Positions 46,085 to 54,805 of a stretch of 64,000 nucleotides of DNA are shown here, one piece after another (positions within the stretch are counted from its first letter, which is position 1; every line of letters begins with the position of its first letter). Source of the DNA: Rhizobium oryzihabitans. GTDB taxonomy: Bacteria; Pseudomonadota; Alphaproteobacteria; Rhizobiales; Rhizobiaceae. The translations under genes were made by a program, and so were the position numbers. The stretch is taken from contig NZ_CP048635.1 of NCBI RefSeq assembly GCF_010669145.1, forward strand, positions 1,558,501 through 1,622,500, read 5' to 3'. The notes beneath the pieces were generated by a model. That model saw only the letters and a program-made list of their open reading frames with translations, was not told the DNA's origin and ran no database searches.

Positions 46085-46291
46085 AGCTTGTCCTTGAATA
46101 TGGGAAAAACCCACGCCATAGGTGAGCTTGTCCGAATGCCTGTTGCTTTGTTTTGTTCTAGCTGAAAAAGCCAATGAAAAGAACCCGCCGCATGCTTGCG
46201 GTTGTTGAAATGCCTGATGTGAAGAACCGGGCTGGCGTGGCCGAACAATGCGAGTGTCTTTCGCCACCCCGCTCCTGAAAGGAAAAGAACG

Positions 46292-46999
46292 ATGCCGCAA
46301 TCCGCATCGCCTGCCGCCCTATCCCCTGCTGCTCCGCATGAGTTCTGGCAGGATATCCGCGCGCCCCGCACATTTGAAACGGCAGGTCCGCATTCCGCCT
46401 TCTTTCCGGCGGAACTGGATGATGGACGTCAGATCTGCCTGCCGATCCGGCCTCTGGCGGATGGCGAGCATGCGTTGGCCTCGCTCATCGTCAATCAGGC
46501 TTCCTTTGAGGTGCTGGAAGCGCTGGCCGCCGATCTTGCTCAGAAGCTTCTCCCCCTCAAGCCAGAGGTGGTGATCGGCCTGCCGACGCTCGGGCTGACG
46601 CTCGCCGCCGCCGTCGCCCGCCATCTCGGCCATTCGCGTTACGTGCCGCTCGGGACGTCGCGCAAATTCTGGTATCTGGAGGAACTGTCGGTGCCCATGT
46701 CCTCCATCACCACCAAACAGGAAAAGCGGCTTTATATCGATCCGCGCATGTTGCCGCTTATCGAGGGCAGGCGGGTGGCGCTGGTGGATGATGTCATATC
46801 GAGCGGCAGTTCCATCATTTCAGGTCTTTCGCTTCTCGCCTCGTCCGGCATCCGGCCGGTGGTGATCGGTGCAGCCATGCTGCAATCGGACCGCTGGGAG
46901 CAAAAAATCGCTGCTTTCGGGCCGGAATGGCCGGAGCGGGTGAGGGGTGTTTTCGCCACGCCGCTGCTGACAAAGGCGGAAGGCGGCTGGCGGGCTTGA
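46292..46999 (+). CDS. Phosphoribosyltransferase domain protein
   Basis: 235 residues. A type I phosphoribosyltransferase fold is shown by VIGLPTLGLTLAAAVARHLG and the PRPP-binding loop RRVALVDDVISSGSS. It resembles adenine/xanthine phosphoribosyltransferase-like proteins, with an N-terminal extension of about 70 residues. It may salvage a purine base with PRPP; the substrate is not clear. It is divergent from the M20 gene and 205 bases upstream of the M19 dipeptidase. Confidence 0.8.
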   Translation: MPQSASPAALSPAAPHEFWQDIRAPRTFETAGPHSAFFPAELDDGRQICLPIRPLADGEHALASLIVNQASFEVLEALAADLAQKLLPLKPEVVIGLPTLGLTLAAAVARHLGHSRYVPLGTSRKFWYLEELSVPMSSITTKQEKRLYIDPRMLPLIEGRRVALVDDVISSGSSIISGLSLLASSGIRPVVIGAAMLQSDRWEQKIAAFGPEWPERVRGVFATPLLTKAEGGWRA

Positions 47000-47204
47000 C
47001 GTTGCGCAATTCCCGGCAAAAGGCAAGTGGTGATAATTTCATCGTTGCCTAATTTGCGTCTTGCGGAGCCGCGAGAGATCGTCCTAAGATCGTCTCTGAC
47101 AGATTATAGCGGCCGGCAAAAAATGCGCCGGTTTGCTTTTGCGCGGTGTCATTCCGGCGTCTGCCCGCCCCCTTTGTTTTTGCCGCTTACTGGAATTTCT
47201 TCAA

Positions 47205-48260
47205 ATGCATGCAGTGTTCGACGGTCATAATGATGTGCTGCTTCGGTTGTGGCGCAACAGCAAGGCCGGCGCCGATCCGGTTGCGGAATTCAGGAATGGC
47301 ACACGCGAAGGCCATATCGATGGTCCGCGTGCACGGGCAGGCGGTCTTGGCGGCGGCATCTGCGCCATCTACATCCCCTCCGGCGATCTCATCCTGCAGG
47401 AGCCGGACGCGCAGGGTCACTATAATACACCGCTCGCGGCGCCGCTCGAACGCCAGCCTTCGCTTGATATCGCCATGGAAAAAGCTGCGATCGCGCTCAG
47501 ACTCGATCGCGCCGGGGCTTGGCGGCTATGCCGCTCGACAGCCGATATCCGCAAGGCCTTTGCCGAGGATATCTTCGCGGCCGTGCTGCACATGGAAGGC
47601 TGCGAGGCGATCGGAGCCGATCTCGATGCGCTCGAGGTTTTTTACGCTGCCGGTCTGCGCTCGCTTGGTCCGGTCTGGAGCCGGCACAATATTTTCGGCC
47701 ACGGGGTTCCCTTCTCCTATCCGATGTCGCCCGATACCGCGCCCGGCCTCACCGATGCCGGTTTTGCGCTGGTGAAGGAATGCAACCGGCTCGGTATTCT
47801 CATCGATCTTGCGCATATCACCGAAAAGGGCTTCTGGGATGTGGCGAAGACCACGAACCAGCCTTTGATCGCCAGCCATTCCAACGCGCATGCGCTCACC
47901 CCCGTCGCCCGCAATCTCACCGACCGGCAGATGGATGCCATCAAAGAGAGCGGCGGACTGGTCGGCCTCAACTATGCCGTGACCATGCTGCGGGCGGATG
48001 CGCGCGACATTGCCGACACCCCGCTTTCCGACATGGTGCGCCACATCGACTACATGGTGGAGCGCATGGGCATCGACTGCGTGGCGCTCGGATCCGATTT
48101 CGACGGTGCGACGGTACCCGTTGGCGTTGCTGACGCGAGCGGCAATCACAATCTGGTTGCGGCGCTGAAATCGGCGGGCTACGGTGACGGAGAACTGGCT
48201 AAAATATGCCGGGAAAACTGGCTGCGCGTCTTATCCCAGGCCTGGCATGAGGCCGCCTGA
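47205..48260 (+). CDS. Membrane dipeptidase family (M19) protein
   Basis: 351 residues from ATG 47205, where MHAVFDGHNDVL gives the family start; the ribosome site is weak and a longer frame from 47133 exists. Zinc-site motifs: DGHND (His8, Asp10), HMEGCEAIG, LIDLAHITEKGFWDV, IASHSNAHAL and ALGSDFDG. M19 enzymes hydrolyse dipeptides, including D-amino acid or beta-lactam-like ones. It precedes the Dpp-type importer by 50 bases and likely digests the imported peptides. Confidence 0.9.
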   Translation: MHAVFDGHNDVLLRLWRNSKAGADPVAEFRNGTREGHIDGPRARAGGLGGGICAIYIPSGDLILQEPDAQGHYNTPLAAPLERQPSLDIAMEKAAIALRLDRAGAWRLCRSTADIRKAFAEDIFAAVLHMEGCEAIGADLDALEVFYAAGLRSLGPVWSRHNIFGHGVPFSYPMSPDTAPGLTDAGFALVKECNRLGILIDLAHITEKGFWDVAKTTNQPLIASHSNAHALTPVARNLTDRQMDAIKESGGLVGLNYAVTMLRADARDIADTPLSDMVRHIDYMVERMGIDCVALGSDFDGATVPVGVADASGNHNLVAALKSAGYGDGELAKICRENWLRVLSQAWHEAA

Positions 48261-48310
48261 GAGCACATAAAAGCGAACGAAATCAATCTTATAACAAAAG
48301 GGGAGATCCT

Positions 48311-49951
48311 ATGATCAAATCGCTCAACAAATCCATGCGTATTCTCAGCACCAGCGCCGCTTTGTCGCTGATGATGCTGTCTGCGCCGCATGCTTTCGCT
48401 GCCACACCGGCCGATACGCTGGTCGAAGGTTTCGCCATCGATGACATCATCACGCTCGATCCGGGCGAGGCATTCGAGCTGTCCGCAGCTGAAGTCACCG
48501 GCAACACCTACAGCAAGCTGGTTTCCATCGATCTCAACGACACCTCCAAGGTGATCGGCGATCTCGCCGAAAGCTGGACGACCTCCGAAGACGGCCTGAC
48601 CTATACCTTCAAGCTGAAATCTGGCCTGAAATTCGCCTCCGGCAATCCGATCACGGCTGACGATGTGGCATTCTCGTTTGAACGCGCCGTCAAGCTCGAC
48701 AAGTCGCCGGCATTCCTGCTGACGCAGTTCGGCCTCAAGGGCGACAACGTCAATGAAAAGGCGAAGGCTGCGGATGCGAACACCTTCGTACTGACCGTCG
48801 ACAAGCCCTATGCGCCGAGCTTCGTGCTGAACGTGCTCACCGCAACTGTCGCTTCGGTGGTCGACAAGAAGCTCATCACCGAAAAGGCGAAGTCCGTTAC
48901 CCCGAGCGCCGATTACAAATATGACACCGATTTCGGCAATGAATTCCTGAAGACCGGTTATGCCGGTTCCGGCCCTTACAAGATCCTTGGCTGGAAGGCC
49001 AATGAAGCGGTCATCCTCGAGGCCAATCCGAATTATTACGGTGAAAAGCCGAAGCTGAAGCGCGTTGTCTATCGCCACATGAAGGAAAGCTCCGGCCAGC
49101 GCCTGGCGCTTGAAAACGGCGATATCGATGTGGCCCGCAACCTCGAGCCGGGCGACATGGAAGCCGTTTCCAAGAAGGAAGGCCTTGCCGTCACCTCTGC
49201 GCCGAAGGGCACCGTCTATTATTTCAGCCTCAACCAGAAGAACGAGAACCTGAAGAAGCCCGAGGTCATCGAGGCGTTCAAATATCTCGTCGATTACGAC
49301 GCGATCGGTGAGACGATCATCAAGGGCATCGGCGAAGTCCACCAGACGTTCCTGCCGAAGGGCCAGCTCGGCGCGCTCAACGAGAACCCCTACAAGCTCG
49401 ACGTCGCCAAGGCGAAGGAACTTCTGGCCAAGGCCGGCCTGAAGGACGGCTTCACCGTGTCCATGGATGTGCGCAATACGCAGCCGGTAACCGGTATTGC
49501 CGAAAGCGTGCAGCAGACGCTGGCGCAGGCCGGCATCAAGCTGGAAATCATTCCGGGCGATGGCAAGCAGACGCTGACCAAGTACCGCGCCCGCACCCAT
49601 GATATCTACATTGGCCAGTGGGGCTCGGACTATTTCGATCCGAACTCGAATGCCGAAACCTTCACCATCAACTACGACAATTCCGATGAGGGCAAGAACA
49701 AGACGCTCGCATGGCGCAATGCCTGGGACGTTCCTGATCTGACCAAGGAAACCCAGTCGGCGCTGCTGGAGAAGGACAGCGCCAAGCGCGCCGCCATTTA
49801 TGAAAACCTGCAGAAGGAAGTTCTGGCGAAGGGTCCCTTCGTCATCATCTTCCAGCAGACGGAAGTGGCCGGTTATTCCGCCAAGCTCAAGGGCCTGAAG
49901 CTCGGACCGAGCTTCGACACCAATTACGTCTATACGATCTCCAAGGAATGA
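48311..49951 (+). CDS. Dipeptide/oligopeptide ABC transporter binding protein (family 5), importer 1
   Basis: 546 residues, with GGGGAGATCCT before ATG. A signal peptide ends near HAFAA. Family 5 features: LAESWTTSEDGLTYTFKLKSGLKFASGNPITADDVAFSFERAV, TGYAGSGPYKILGWKANEAVILEANPNYYG, EVIEAFKYLVDYDAI. It captures peptides or related compounds in the periplasm. First gene of a five-gene importer (48311-53545) directly after an M19 dipeptidase, so the substrate is probably dipeptide-like. Confidence 0.93.
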   Translation: MIKSLNKSMRILSTSAALSLMMLSAPHAFAATPADTLVEGFAIDDIITLDPGEAFELSAAEVTGNTYSKLVSIDLNDTSKVIGDLAESWTTSEDGLTYTFKLKSGLKFASGNPITADDVAFSFERAVKLDKSPAFLLTQFGLKGDNVNEKAKAADANTFVLTVDKPYAPSFVLNVLTATVASVVDKKLITEKAKSVTPSADYKYDTDFGNEFLKTGYAGSGPYKILGWKANEAVILEANPNYYGEKPKLKRVVYRHMKESSGQRLALENGDIDVARNLEPGDMEAVSKKEGLAVTSAPKGTVYYFSLNQKNENLKKPEVIEAFKYLVDYDAIGETIIKGIGEVHQTFLPKGQLGALNENPYKLDVAKAKELLAKAGLKDGFTVSMDVRNTQPVTGIAESVQQTLAQAGIKLEIIPGDGKQTLTKYRARTHDIYIGQWGSDYFDPNSNAETFTINYDNSDEGKNKTLAWRNAWDVPDLTKETQSALLEKDSAKRAAIYENLQKEVLAKGPFVIIFQQTEVAGYSAKLKGLKLGPSFDTNYVYTISKE

Positions 49952-49969
49952 TCCGGAAGGATCGGTCTC

Positions 49970-51037
49970 TTGAGCATCGTTGAAACGAACAGCCGGGCGA
50001 GGCAGGGCAAACGCCGTGCCAACGCCCGTGTGAAGGCCGTTCTCGGCTTCGCCGTCACCGTCATCACCACCTTTCTGGGGTTGATGGCGGTCACATTTTT
50101 CATTGGCCGTGTGGTGCCGATCGATCCCGCATTGGCGATTGTCGGCGACCGCGCGCCTGCGCACGTGGTCGAGCGGGTGCGTGAGCAGCTCGGCCTCAAC
50201 CTGCCGCTCTGGCAGCAGTTCTTTCTTTATCTGAAGCAGGCGCTTTCGGGCGATTTCGGCATCTCCGTCCTCACCACCAATCCGGTGATGGAGGATATCA
50301 AGCGGGTGTTCCCGGCGACGATCGAACTTGCGACGATCGGCACCATCATCGGCGCCGTTTTCGGCATACCGCTCGGCGTGCTTGCCGCCGTCAAGCGCGG
50401 CAGTTTTGCCGACCAGGTCGTGCGCGTCATCGGCCTCATCGGTTATTCCGTGCCGATCTTCTGGCTCGGCCTCCTGGCGCTGCTGGTGTTTTACGCCCGG
50501 CTGCAATGGGTCGCCTATCCCGGCCGCATGGATATCGTCTATGAATTCACCTTCACGCCGGTCACGGGCTTTTTCCTGATCGACGCGATCTGGCAGCGGC
50601 AATGGGACGTGTTGTGGGATCTCTTCCGCCACATCATCCTGCCTGCCTCTCTGCTCGGTTATTTTTCGCTGGCCTATATCAGCCGCATGACGCGCTCCTT
50701 CATGCTGAATGAGCTCGCCCAGGAATATATCGTTGCGGCCCGCGCCAAGGGGCTTTCGGAAACCCGCATCATCTGGTTCCACGCGCTGCGCAACGCCGCC
50801 GTGCCGCTGGTAACGGTGATTGCGCTGTCCTATGCCGGCCTGCTGGAAGGTTCGGTGCTGACCGAAACCATCTTCGCCTGGCCGGGCCTTGGCCTCTACA
50901 TCACCAATTCCCTGCAGAATGCGGATATGAATGCCGTTCTTGGCGGCACGATCGTGATCGGCGCCATCTTTGTCGGCATCAATCTCTTCTCCGATCTGCT
51001 TTACCGGACGCTCGATCCAAGGACGCGCAGCCGATGA
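49970..51037 (+). CDS. DppB-type permease, importer 1
   Basis: 355 residues starting at TTG 49970 with AAGGA upstream. Features: VRVIGLIGYSVPIFWLGLLALLVFY, the EAA loop YIVAARAKGLSETRIIWFHALRNAAVPLVTVI and LETLL-like GSVLTETIFAWPGLGLY. About six membrane helices. The N-terminus is longer and more basic than usual. It overlaps the next start by four bases. Confidence 0.93.
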   Translation: MSIVETNSRARQGKRRANARVKAVLGFAVTVITTFLGLMAVTFFIGRVVPIDPALAIVGDRAPAHVVERVREQLGLNLPLWQQFFLYLKQALSGDFGISVLTTNPVMEDIKRVFPATIELATIGTIIGAVFGIPLGVLAAVKRGSFADQVVRVIGLIGYSVPIFWLGLLALLVFYARLQWVAYPGRMDIVYEFTFTPVTGFFLIDAIWQRQWDVLWDLFRHIILPASLLGYFSLAYISRMTRSFMLNELAQEYIVAARAKGLSETRIIWFHALRNAAVPLVTVIALSYAGLLEGSVLTETIFAWPGLGLYITNSLQNADMNAVLGGTIVIGAIFVGINLFSDLLYRTLDPRTRSR

Positions 51038-51966
51038 CGATTTCGACCGATACACTGAAACCCTACAGCCGCGAATGGCTGCTCTCCGACCGGCCGGCCT
51101 CGCGCAGACAGGCGCGCCTTGGCCGTGCCTATGTCATCTGGCGGCGCTTTTCGGAAAACCGGCTGGCGCTGTTGGGCCTCGGCATCATTGTTGCGCTGCT
51201 GTTCGTCGCGCTGTTTGCCAATGTGCTGGCACCGCACAATCCGGTGCAGGGCGATCTGCGCAATGCCCGGCTTCTGCCGCCGGGGACGGAAGGTTACCTG
51301 CTCGGCACGGATGATCAGGGGCGCGATATTCTCTCGCGTCTCATTCATGGCTCGCGGCTGACCCTCTTCGTCGTGCTGCTGGTGGCCATCATCGCGGCCC
51401 CCATCGGGCTCATCGTCGGCACCGTCTCGGGTTATGCCGGCGGCTGGGTGGATGCCGTTCTGATGCGCATCACCGATATCTTTCTGGCCTTTCCGAAATT
51501 GGTTCTGGCGCTGGCGCTGGTGGCCGCCCTTGGGCCGGGCATTGAAAACGCCGTGCTCGCCATCGCGGTCACCTCATGGCCGCCCTATGCGCGCATCGCA
51601 CGCGCCGAAACCATGACCTTCCGCAATTCCGATTTCATCGCGGCGGTGAAGCTCATGGGGGCCTCGCCCTTCCGCATCGTCCTGAAACACGTCATGCCGC
51701 TTTGCATGTCGTCGCTCATCGTGCGTGTCACGCTCGATATGGCGGGCATCATCCTCACTGCCGCCGGTCTCGGCTTCCTCGGCCTTGGCGCGCAGCCGCC
51801 GCTGCCGGAATGGGGCGCGATGATCGCCTCCGGTCGGCGGTTCATTCTCGATCAATGGTGGGTTGCCGCCATGCCGGGTATCGCGATCCTGATCGTCAGC
51901 CTCGGTTTCAACCTTCTGGGCGATGGCCTGCGCGATGCGCTGGACCCCAAGGAGGCGAACCAATGA
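51034..51966 (+). CDS. DppC-type permease, importer 1
   Basis: 310 residues with the N-terminal oppC-type segment (RRFSENRLALLGLGIIVALLFVALFANVLAPHNP), LGTDDQGRDILSRLIHGSR and the EAA loop FIAAVKLMGASPFRIVLKHVMPLCMSSLIV. The second membrane subunit of the importer. The stop overlaps the first ATPase start (ATGA). Confidence 0.94.
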   Translation: MTISTDTLKPYSREWLLSDRPASRRQARLGRAYVIWRRFSENRLALLGLGIIVALLFVALFANVLAPHNPVQGDLRNARLLPPGTEGYLLGTDDQGRDILSRLIHGSRLTLFVVLLVAIIAAPIGLIVGTVSGYAGGWVDAVLMRITDIFLAFPKLVLALALVAALGPGIENAVLAIAVTSWPPYARIARAETMTFRNSDFIAAVKLMGASPFRIVLKHVMPLCMSSLIVRVTLDMAGIILTAAGLGFLGLGAQPPLPEWGAMIASGRRFILDQWWVAAMPGIAILIVSLGFNLLGDGLRDALDPKEANQ

Positions 51967-52799
51967 GCGCGCCGCTTCTGACTGTCGAGAACCTGCGCGT
52001 TTCCTTTCCCACCCGCACCGGGCTGGTGGAGGCGGTGCGCGGCGTCTCCTTCACGCTGGGACGCGAACGCCTCGGCATTGTCGGCGAATCCGGCTCCGGC
52101 AAATCGCAGACCGGCCGCGCCATCATGGGGCTGACCCCGAAAAGTGCGCGCATCGAGGCCGATGCCCTGCGCTTCGGGGATATCGATCTTCTCAAAGCTT
52201 CGGCGAAGGAAAGGCGGCTCATGCGCGGCAAGCGCATGGCCATGATCCTGCAGGACCCGAAATATTCGCTGAACCCGGTCATGCCCATCGGCCGCCAGAT
52301 CATGGAAACGCTGCGCACCCATGAAAATATCGGCTCCAGCGAGGCGCGCCAGCGCACGCTCGCCATGCTGGAAGCTGTGCAGATCCGTGATCCCGAGCGC
52401 GTCTTCGATCTTTACCCGCACGAGGTTTCAGGCGGCATGGGCCAGCGTGTCATGATCGCCATGATGCTGGTCTGCGGCCCGGAGCTGCTGATCGCCGATG
52501 AACCGACTTCGGCGCTCGACGTGACCGTTCAGCTCGAAGTGCTGGACATTCTCGACAAGCTGGTGCGGGATCGCGGCATGGGGCTGATCTTCGTCAGCCA
52601 CGATCTGCGGTTGGTATCGTCTTTCTGCGACCGTGTTCTCGTCATGTATGCTGGCAAGGTGGTGGAGGAGCTTGCTTCTGCCAATCTGAAAGAGGCGAAG
52701 CACCCCTATACGCAGGGCCTGCTGAACTGCCTGCCGGAGATTGGCGGCCACCGGCATCCGCTGCCGGTTCTGGAACGCAAGCCGGAGTGGCGCGCATGA
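51963..52799 (+). CDS. DppD-type ATPase, importer 1
   Basis: 278 residues: Walker [15 protein letters not shown]-loop [13 protein letters not shown], signature [15 protein letters not shown], Walker [13 protein letters not shown], switch [14 protein letters not shown]. It overlaps the second ATPase gene by four bases. It is slightly shorter at the C-terminus than typical DppD (about 325), although the ATPase core is complete. This pair could also serve the ATPase-less importer downstream. Confidence 0.93.
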   Translation: MSAPLLTVENLRVSFPTRTGLVEAVRGVSFTLGRERLGIVGESGSGKSQTGRAIMGLTPKSARIEADALRFGDIDLLKASAKERRLMRGKRMAMILQDPKYSLNPVMPIGRQIMETLRTHENIGSSEARQRTLAMLEAVQIRDPERVFDLYPHEVSGGMGQRVMIAMMLVCGPELLIADEPTSALDVTVQLEVLDILDKLVRDRGMGLIFVSHDLRLVSSFCDRVLVMYAGKVVEELASANLKEAKHPYTQGLLNCLPEIGGHRHPLPVLERKPEWRA

Positions 52800-53545
52800 G
52801 TTCAGTTCTTTCCGTTCGCGACATGGTGGTCGATTTCGACGGTTACATCGCGCTCGACAGCGTCAGCATCGATGTGGCCGAGGGTGAATCCTTCGGCATC
52901 GTCGGCGAATCCGGTTCCGGCAAGTCGACACTGCTGCGCGCCATTGCCGGCCTTAATCATTTCGATGAAGGCTCCTTGATGGTGGCCGGGCGCTCCTATT
53001 CCGGCAAGCACCGCGACAAGAGCTTTTATAGCGATGTGCAGATGGTGTTTCAGGACCCCTATGGCTCGCTTCACCCGCGCCAGACGGTGGATGCGCTGCT
53101 GCTCGAACCGCTGGTCATCCACGGACTCGACAATCGCGAGCAGCGCATTGCCCGGGCATTGGACGAGGTGGGTCTCGGCACCGGCTTCCGTTTCCGGTAT
53201 TCGCACCAGCTTTCCGGCGGCCAGCGGCAGCGTATCGCCATTGCGCGTGCGCTGATCGTCGAGCCGAAAATCCTGCTGCTGGATGAGCCGACTTCGGCGC
53301 TCGACGCCTCCATTCAGGCGGAAATCCTCAACCTGCTGGAACAGGCCCGCAAGGACCGCAATCTCACCTTCGTCATGGTCAGCCACGATCTCGGTGTCAT
53401 CAGCCATATGTGCGATCGCCTTGCGGTGATGAAAAGCGGCAAGGTGGTGGAAATGCTGGAAGCCGAGGCGCTGGAAAGCCGCGAATTCAGCGCGGATTAT
53501 ACAAGGCAGCTGCTGGTGGCGAGCGAGGGCTTCAAGCGCGCTTGA
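52796..53545 (+). CDS. DppF-type ATPase, importer 1
   Basis: 249 residues from ATG 52796, which overlaps the previous stop as ATGA. Walker [15 protein letters not shown]-loop VFQDPYGSLHPRQTV, signature LSGGQRQRIAIARAL, Walker [13 protein letters not shown], switch VSHDLGVISHMCDR. Last gene of importer 1; palindromic repeat copy 3 begins 31 bases after its stop. Confidence 0.93.
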   Translation: MSSVLSVRDMVVDFDGYIALDSVSIDVAEGESFGIVGESGSGKSTLLRAIAGLNHFDEGSLMVAGRSYSGKHRDKSFYSDVQMVFQDPYGSLHPRQTVDALLLEPLVIHGLDNREQRIARALDEVGLGTGFRFRYSHQLSGGQRQRIAIARALIVEPKILLLDEPTSALDASIQAEILNLLEQARKDRNLTFVMVSHDLGVISHMCDRLAVMKSGKVVEMLEAEALESREFSADYTRQLLVASEGFKRA

Positions 53546-53576
53546 GGTGCCGCTATAGTCGGGTCAAATGACATCT

Positions 53577-53692
53577 TCCGTCATTCCGGCCTTGAGCCGG
53601 AATCCAGCGACAGCGCGTCTGCGCGGTCAGAGACTCTATTGCGATCAAGGACTTGATCGCGCTGGATGCCGGGTCAAGCCCGGCATGACGGA
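53577..53692. repeat. Palindromic intergenic repeat, copy 3
   Basis: About 116 bases between TCCGTCAT and ATGACGGA. The left hairpin (CCGGCCTTGAGCCGG) is the same as in copy 2, while the right hairpin (CCGGGTCAAGCCCGG) differs. GCGCGTCTGCGCG and GATCAAGGACTTGATC lie inside. Same orientation as copies 1 and 5. Confidence 0.87.
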
Positions 53693-53722
53693 CGGTGTCG
53701 GCCAAAACAAGGTATTCAGACT

Positions 53723-54625
53723 ATGCAATTGCGCGCATTGATGTATTTCGACGAACTGGTCCGCACCAATTCCATGCGCGCCGCGGCGGAAAATCTGAAT
53801 GTCGCACCAACGGCGGTCAGCCGCCAGATCGAGAATCTCGAATATTATTTCGGCTCGCCGCTGGTTGAGCGCTCCAGCCGGGGCGTGAAGCTGACGGCTG
53901 CGGGGGAACTGCTGGCCGCCCGCGCCGGCAAGACGTTGCGGGAACTCGACCATGTGCACCAGCTGATCGACGATCTGAAAGGCCTGCAGCGCGGCCGGGT
54001 CACGGTCTATGCCAATGGCGCGACGGTGGCGAACCTTCTGGCACCGGTGCTGGCACAGTTCAGCCTTAAATATCCGCAACTGCGCTTCGAGGTCCATATC
54101 ACCAGCGCACGCCAGGCGATGGAAGCCCTAGGGGCGGCAGAGGCTGATCTGGTCGTCAGCCTTTTTGCGCCAAAGGTCTCCGGCGTGAAGGTGCGCTCGC
54201 GCACCCGCATCAGCTATGACGCGATCTTTCCCGCCGGCCATGCTCTTGCTGCGCAGGCGGAAGTTTCGCTGAAGGAACTGGCCAGCCTGCCGCTCGCCCT
54301 GCCGGACAAGAGTTTTGCTGCGCGTCAGGCCTTCGATACGCTGTTTGCGGATGCGGGCGTCGAGCTTGATCCCGTCTTCATCACCAGCTCGCTGGAAATG
54401 CTTAAGGAGCTGGTGCTGGGCCACGCCGCAGCCACGTTGCTGCCGGCGCTTTCGGTGGCGCGTGAAATCCGCAGCGGCCAGATGGTTGCCGTTCCCCTTG
54501 CCGGCAAAAAGGGCATTCACACCCAGATCGATCTCTGCGTTGCGCCCGACAGGCAATTGTCCTTTGCCGCCTCCAAGCTTGCCGATTTCATCGAGCGCTT
54601 CATGCGTGAAGCGACAGCGGGGTAA
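53723..54625 (+). CDS. LysR-family transcriptional regulator
   Basis: 300 residues from ATG 53723. The helix-turn-helix reads MRAAAENLNVAPTAVSRQIENLEYYFGSPLVERSSRGVKLTAAG, followed by a LysR effector domain with SSLEMLKELVLGHAAATLLPALSV. It lies just upstream and on the same strand as importer 2, which it probably controls. A perfect 10-bp hairpin (54675-54701) lies between them. Confidence 0.92.
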   Translation: MQLRALMYFDELVRTNSMRAAAENLNVAPTAVSRQIENLEYYFGSPLVERSSRGVKLTAAGELLAARAGKTLRELDHVHQLIDDLKGLQRGRVTVYANGATVANLLAPVLAQFSLKYPQLRFEVHITSARQAMEALGAAEADLVVSLFAPKVSGVKVRSRTRISYDAIFPAGHALAAQAEVSLKELASLPLALPDKSFAARQAFDTLFADAGVELDPVFITSSLEMLKELVLGHAAATLLPALSVAREIRSGQMVAVPLAGKKGIHTQIDLCVAPDRQLSFAASKLADFIERFMREATAG

Positions 54626-54674
54626 GCGGGATGGTTTGGTCTTTCCGCGCGGAAGGTTGATTTCCATCCGCATT

Positions 54675-54701
54675 TCCGTGTAGCCATTTCAGCTACACGG
54701 A
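54675..54701. promoter_or_regulatory. Perfect 10-bp inverted repeat upstream of importer 2
   Basis: TCCGTGTAGC and GCTACACGGA with a 7-base loop, 50 bases after the LysR stop and 104 bases before the binding-protein start. There is no T run, so it may be a weak terminator for the LysR gene or an operator for importer 2. Confidence 0.55.
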
Positions 54702-54805
54702 GCACACAAAAATCGAGATTGTGTGTGCGCCTGCAACATGACACTCTTTTTGCAACGGGCGGTCTTTCCGAGGGCAAAAATGCCCCGGCCGCCAGACAGG
54801 GGACA

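Noticed and set aside
47045..47110. Imperfect inverted repeat around AGAGATCG/CGTCTCT upstream of the M19 dipeptidase
   Set aside because: The arms match poorly and no T tract or known operator pattern is present.
48179..51055. Very long open frame antisense to importer 1 genes (about 958 codons)
   Set aside because: It lies opposite well-supported ABC genes with correct motifs; high GC and codon bias create long antisense frames. No domain or ribosome-site support.
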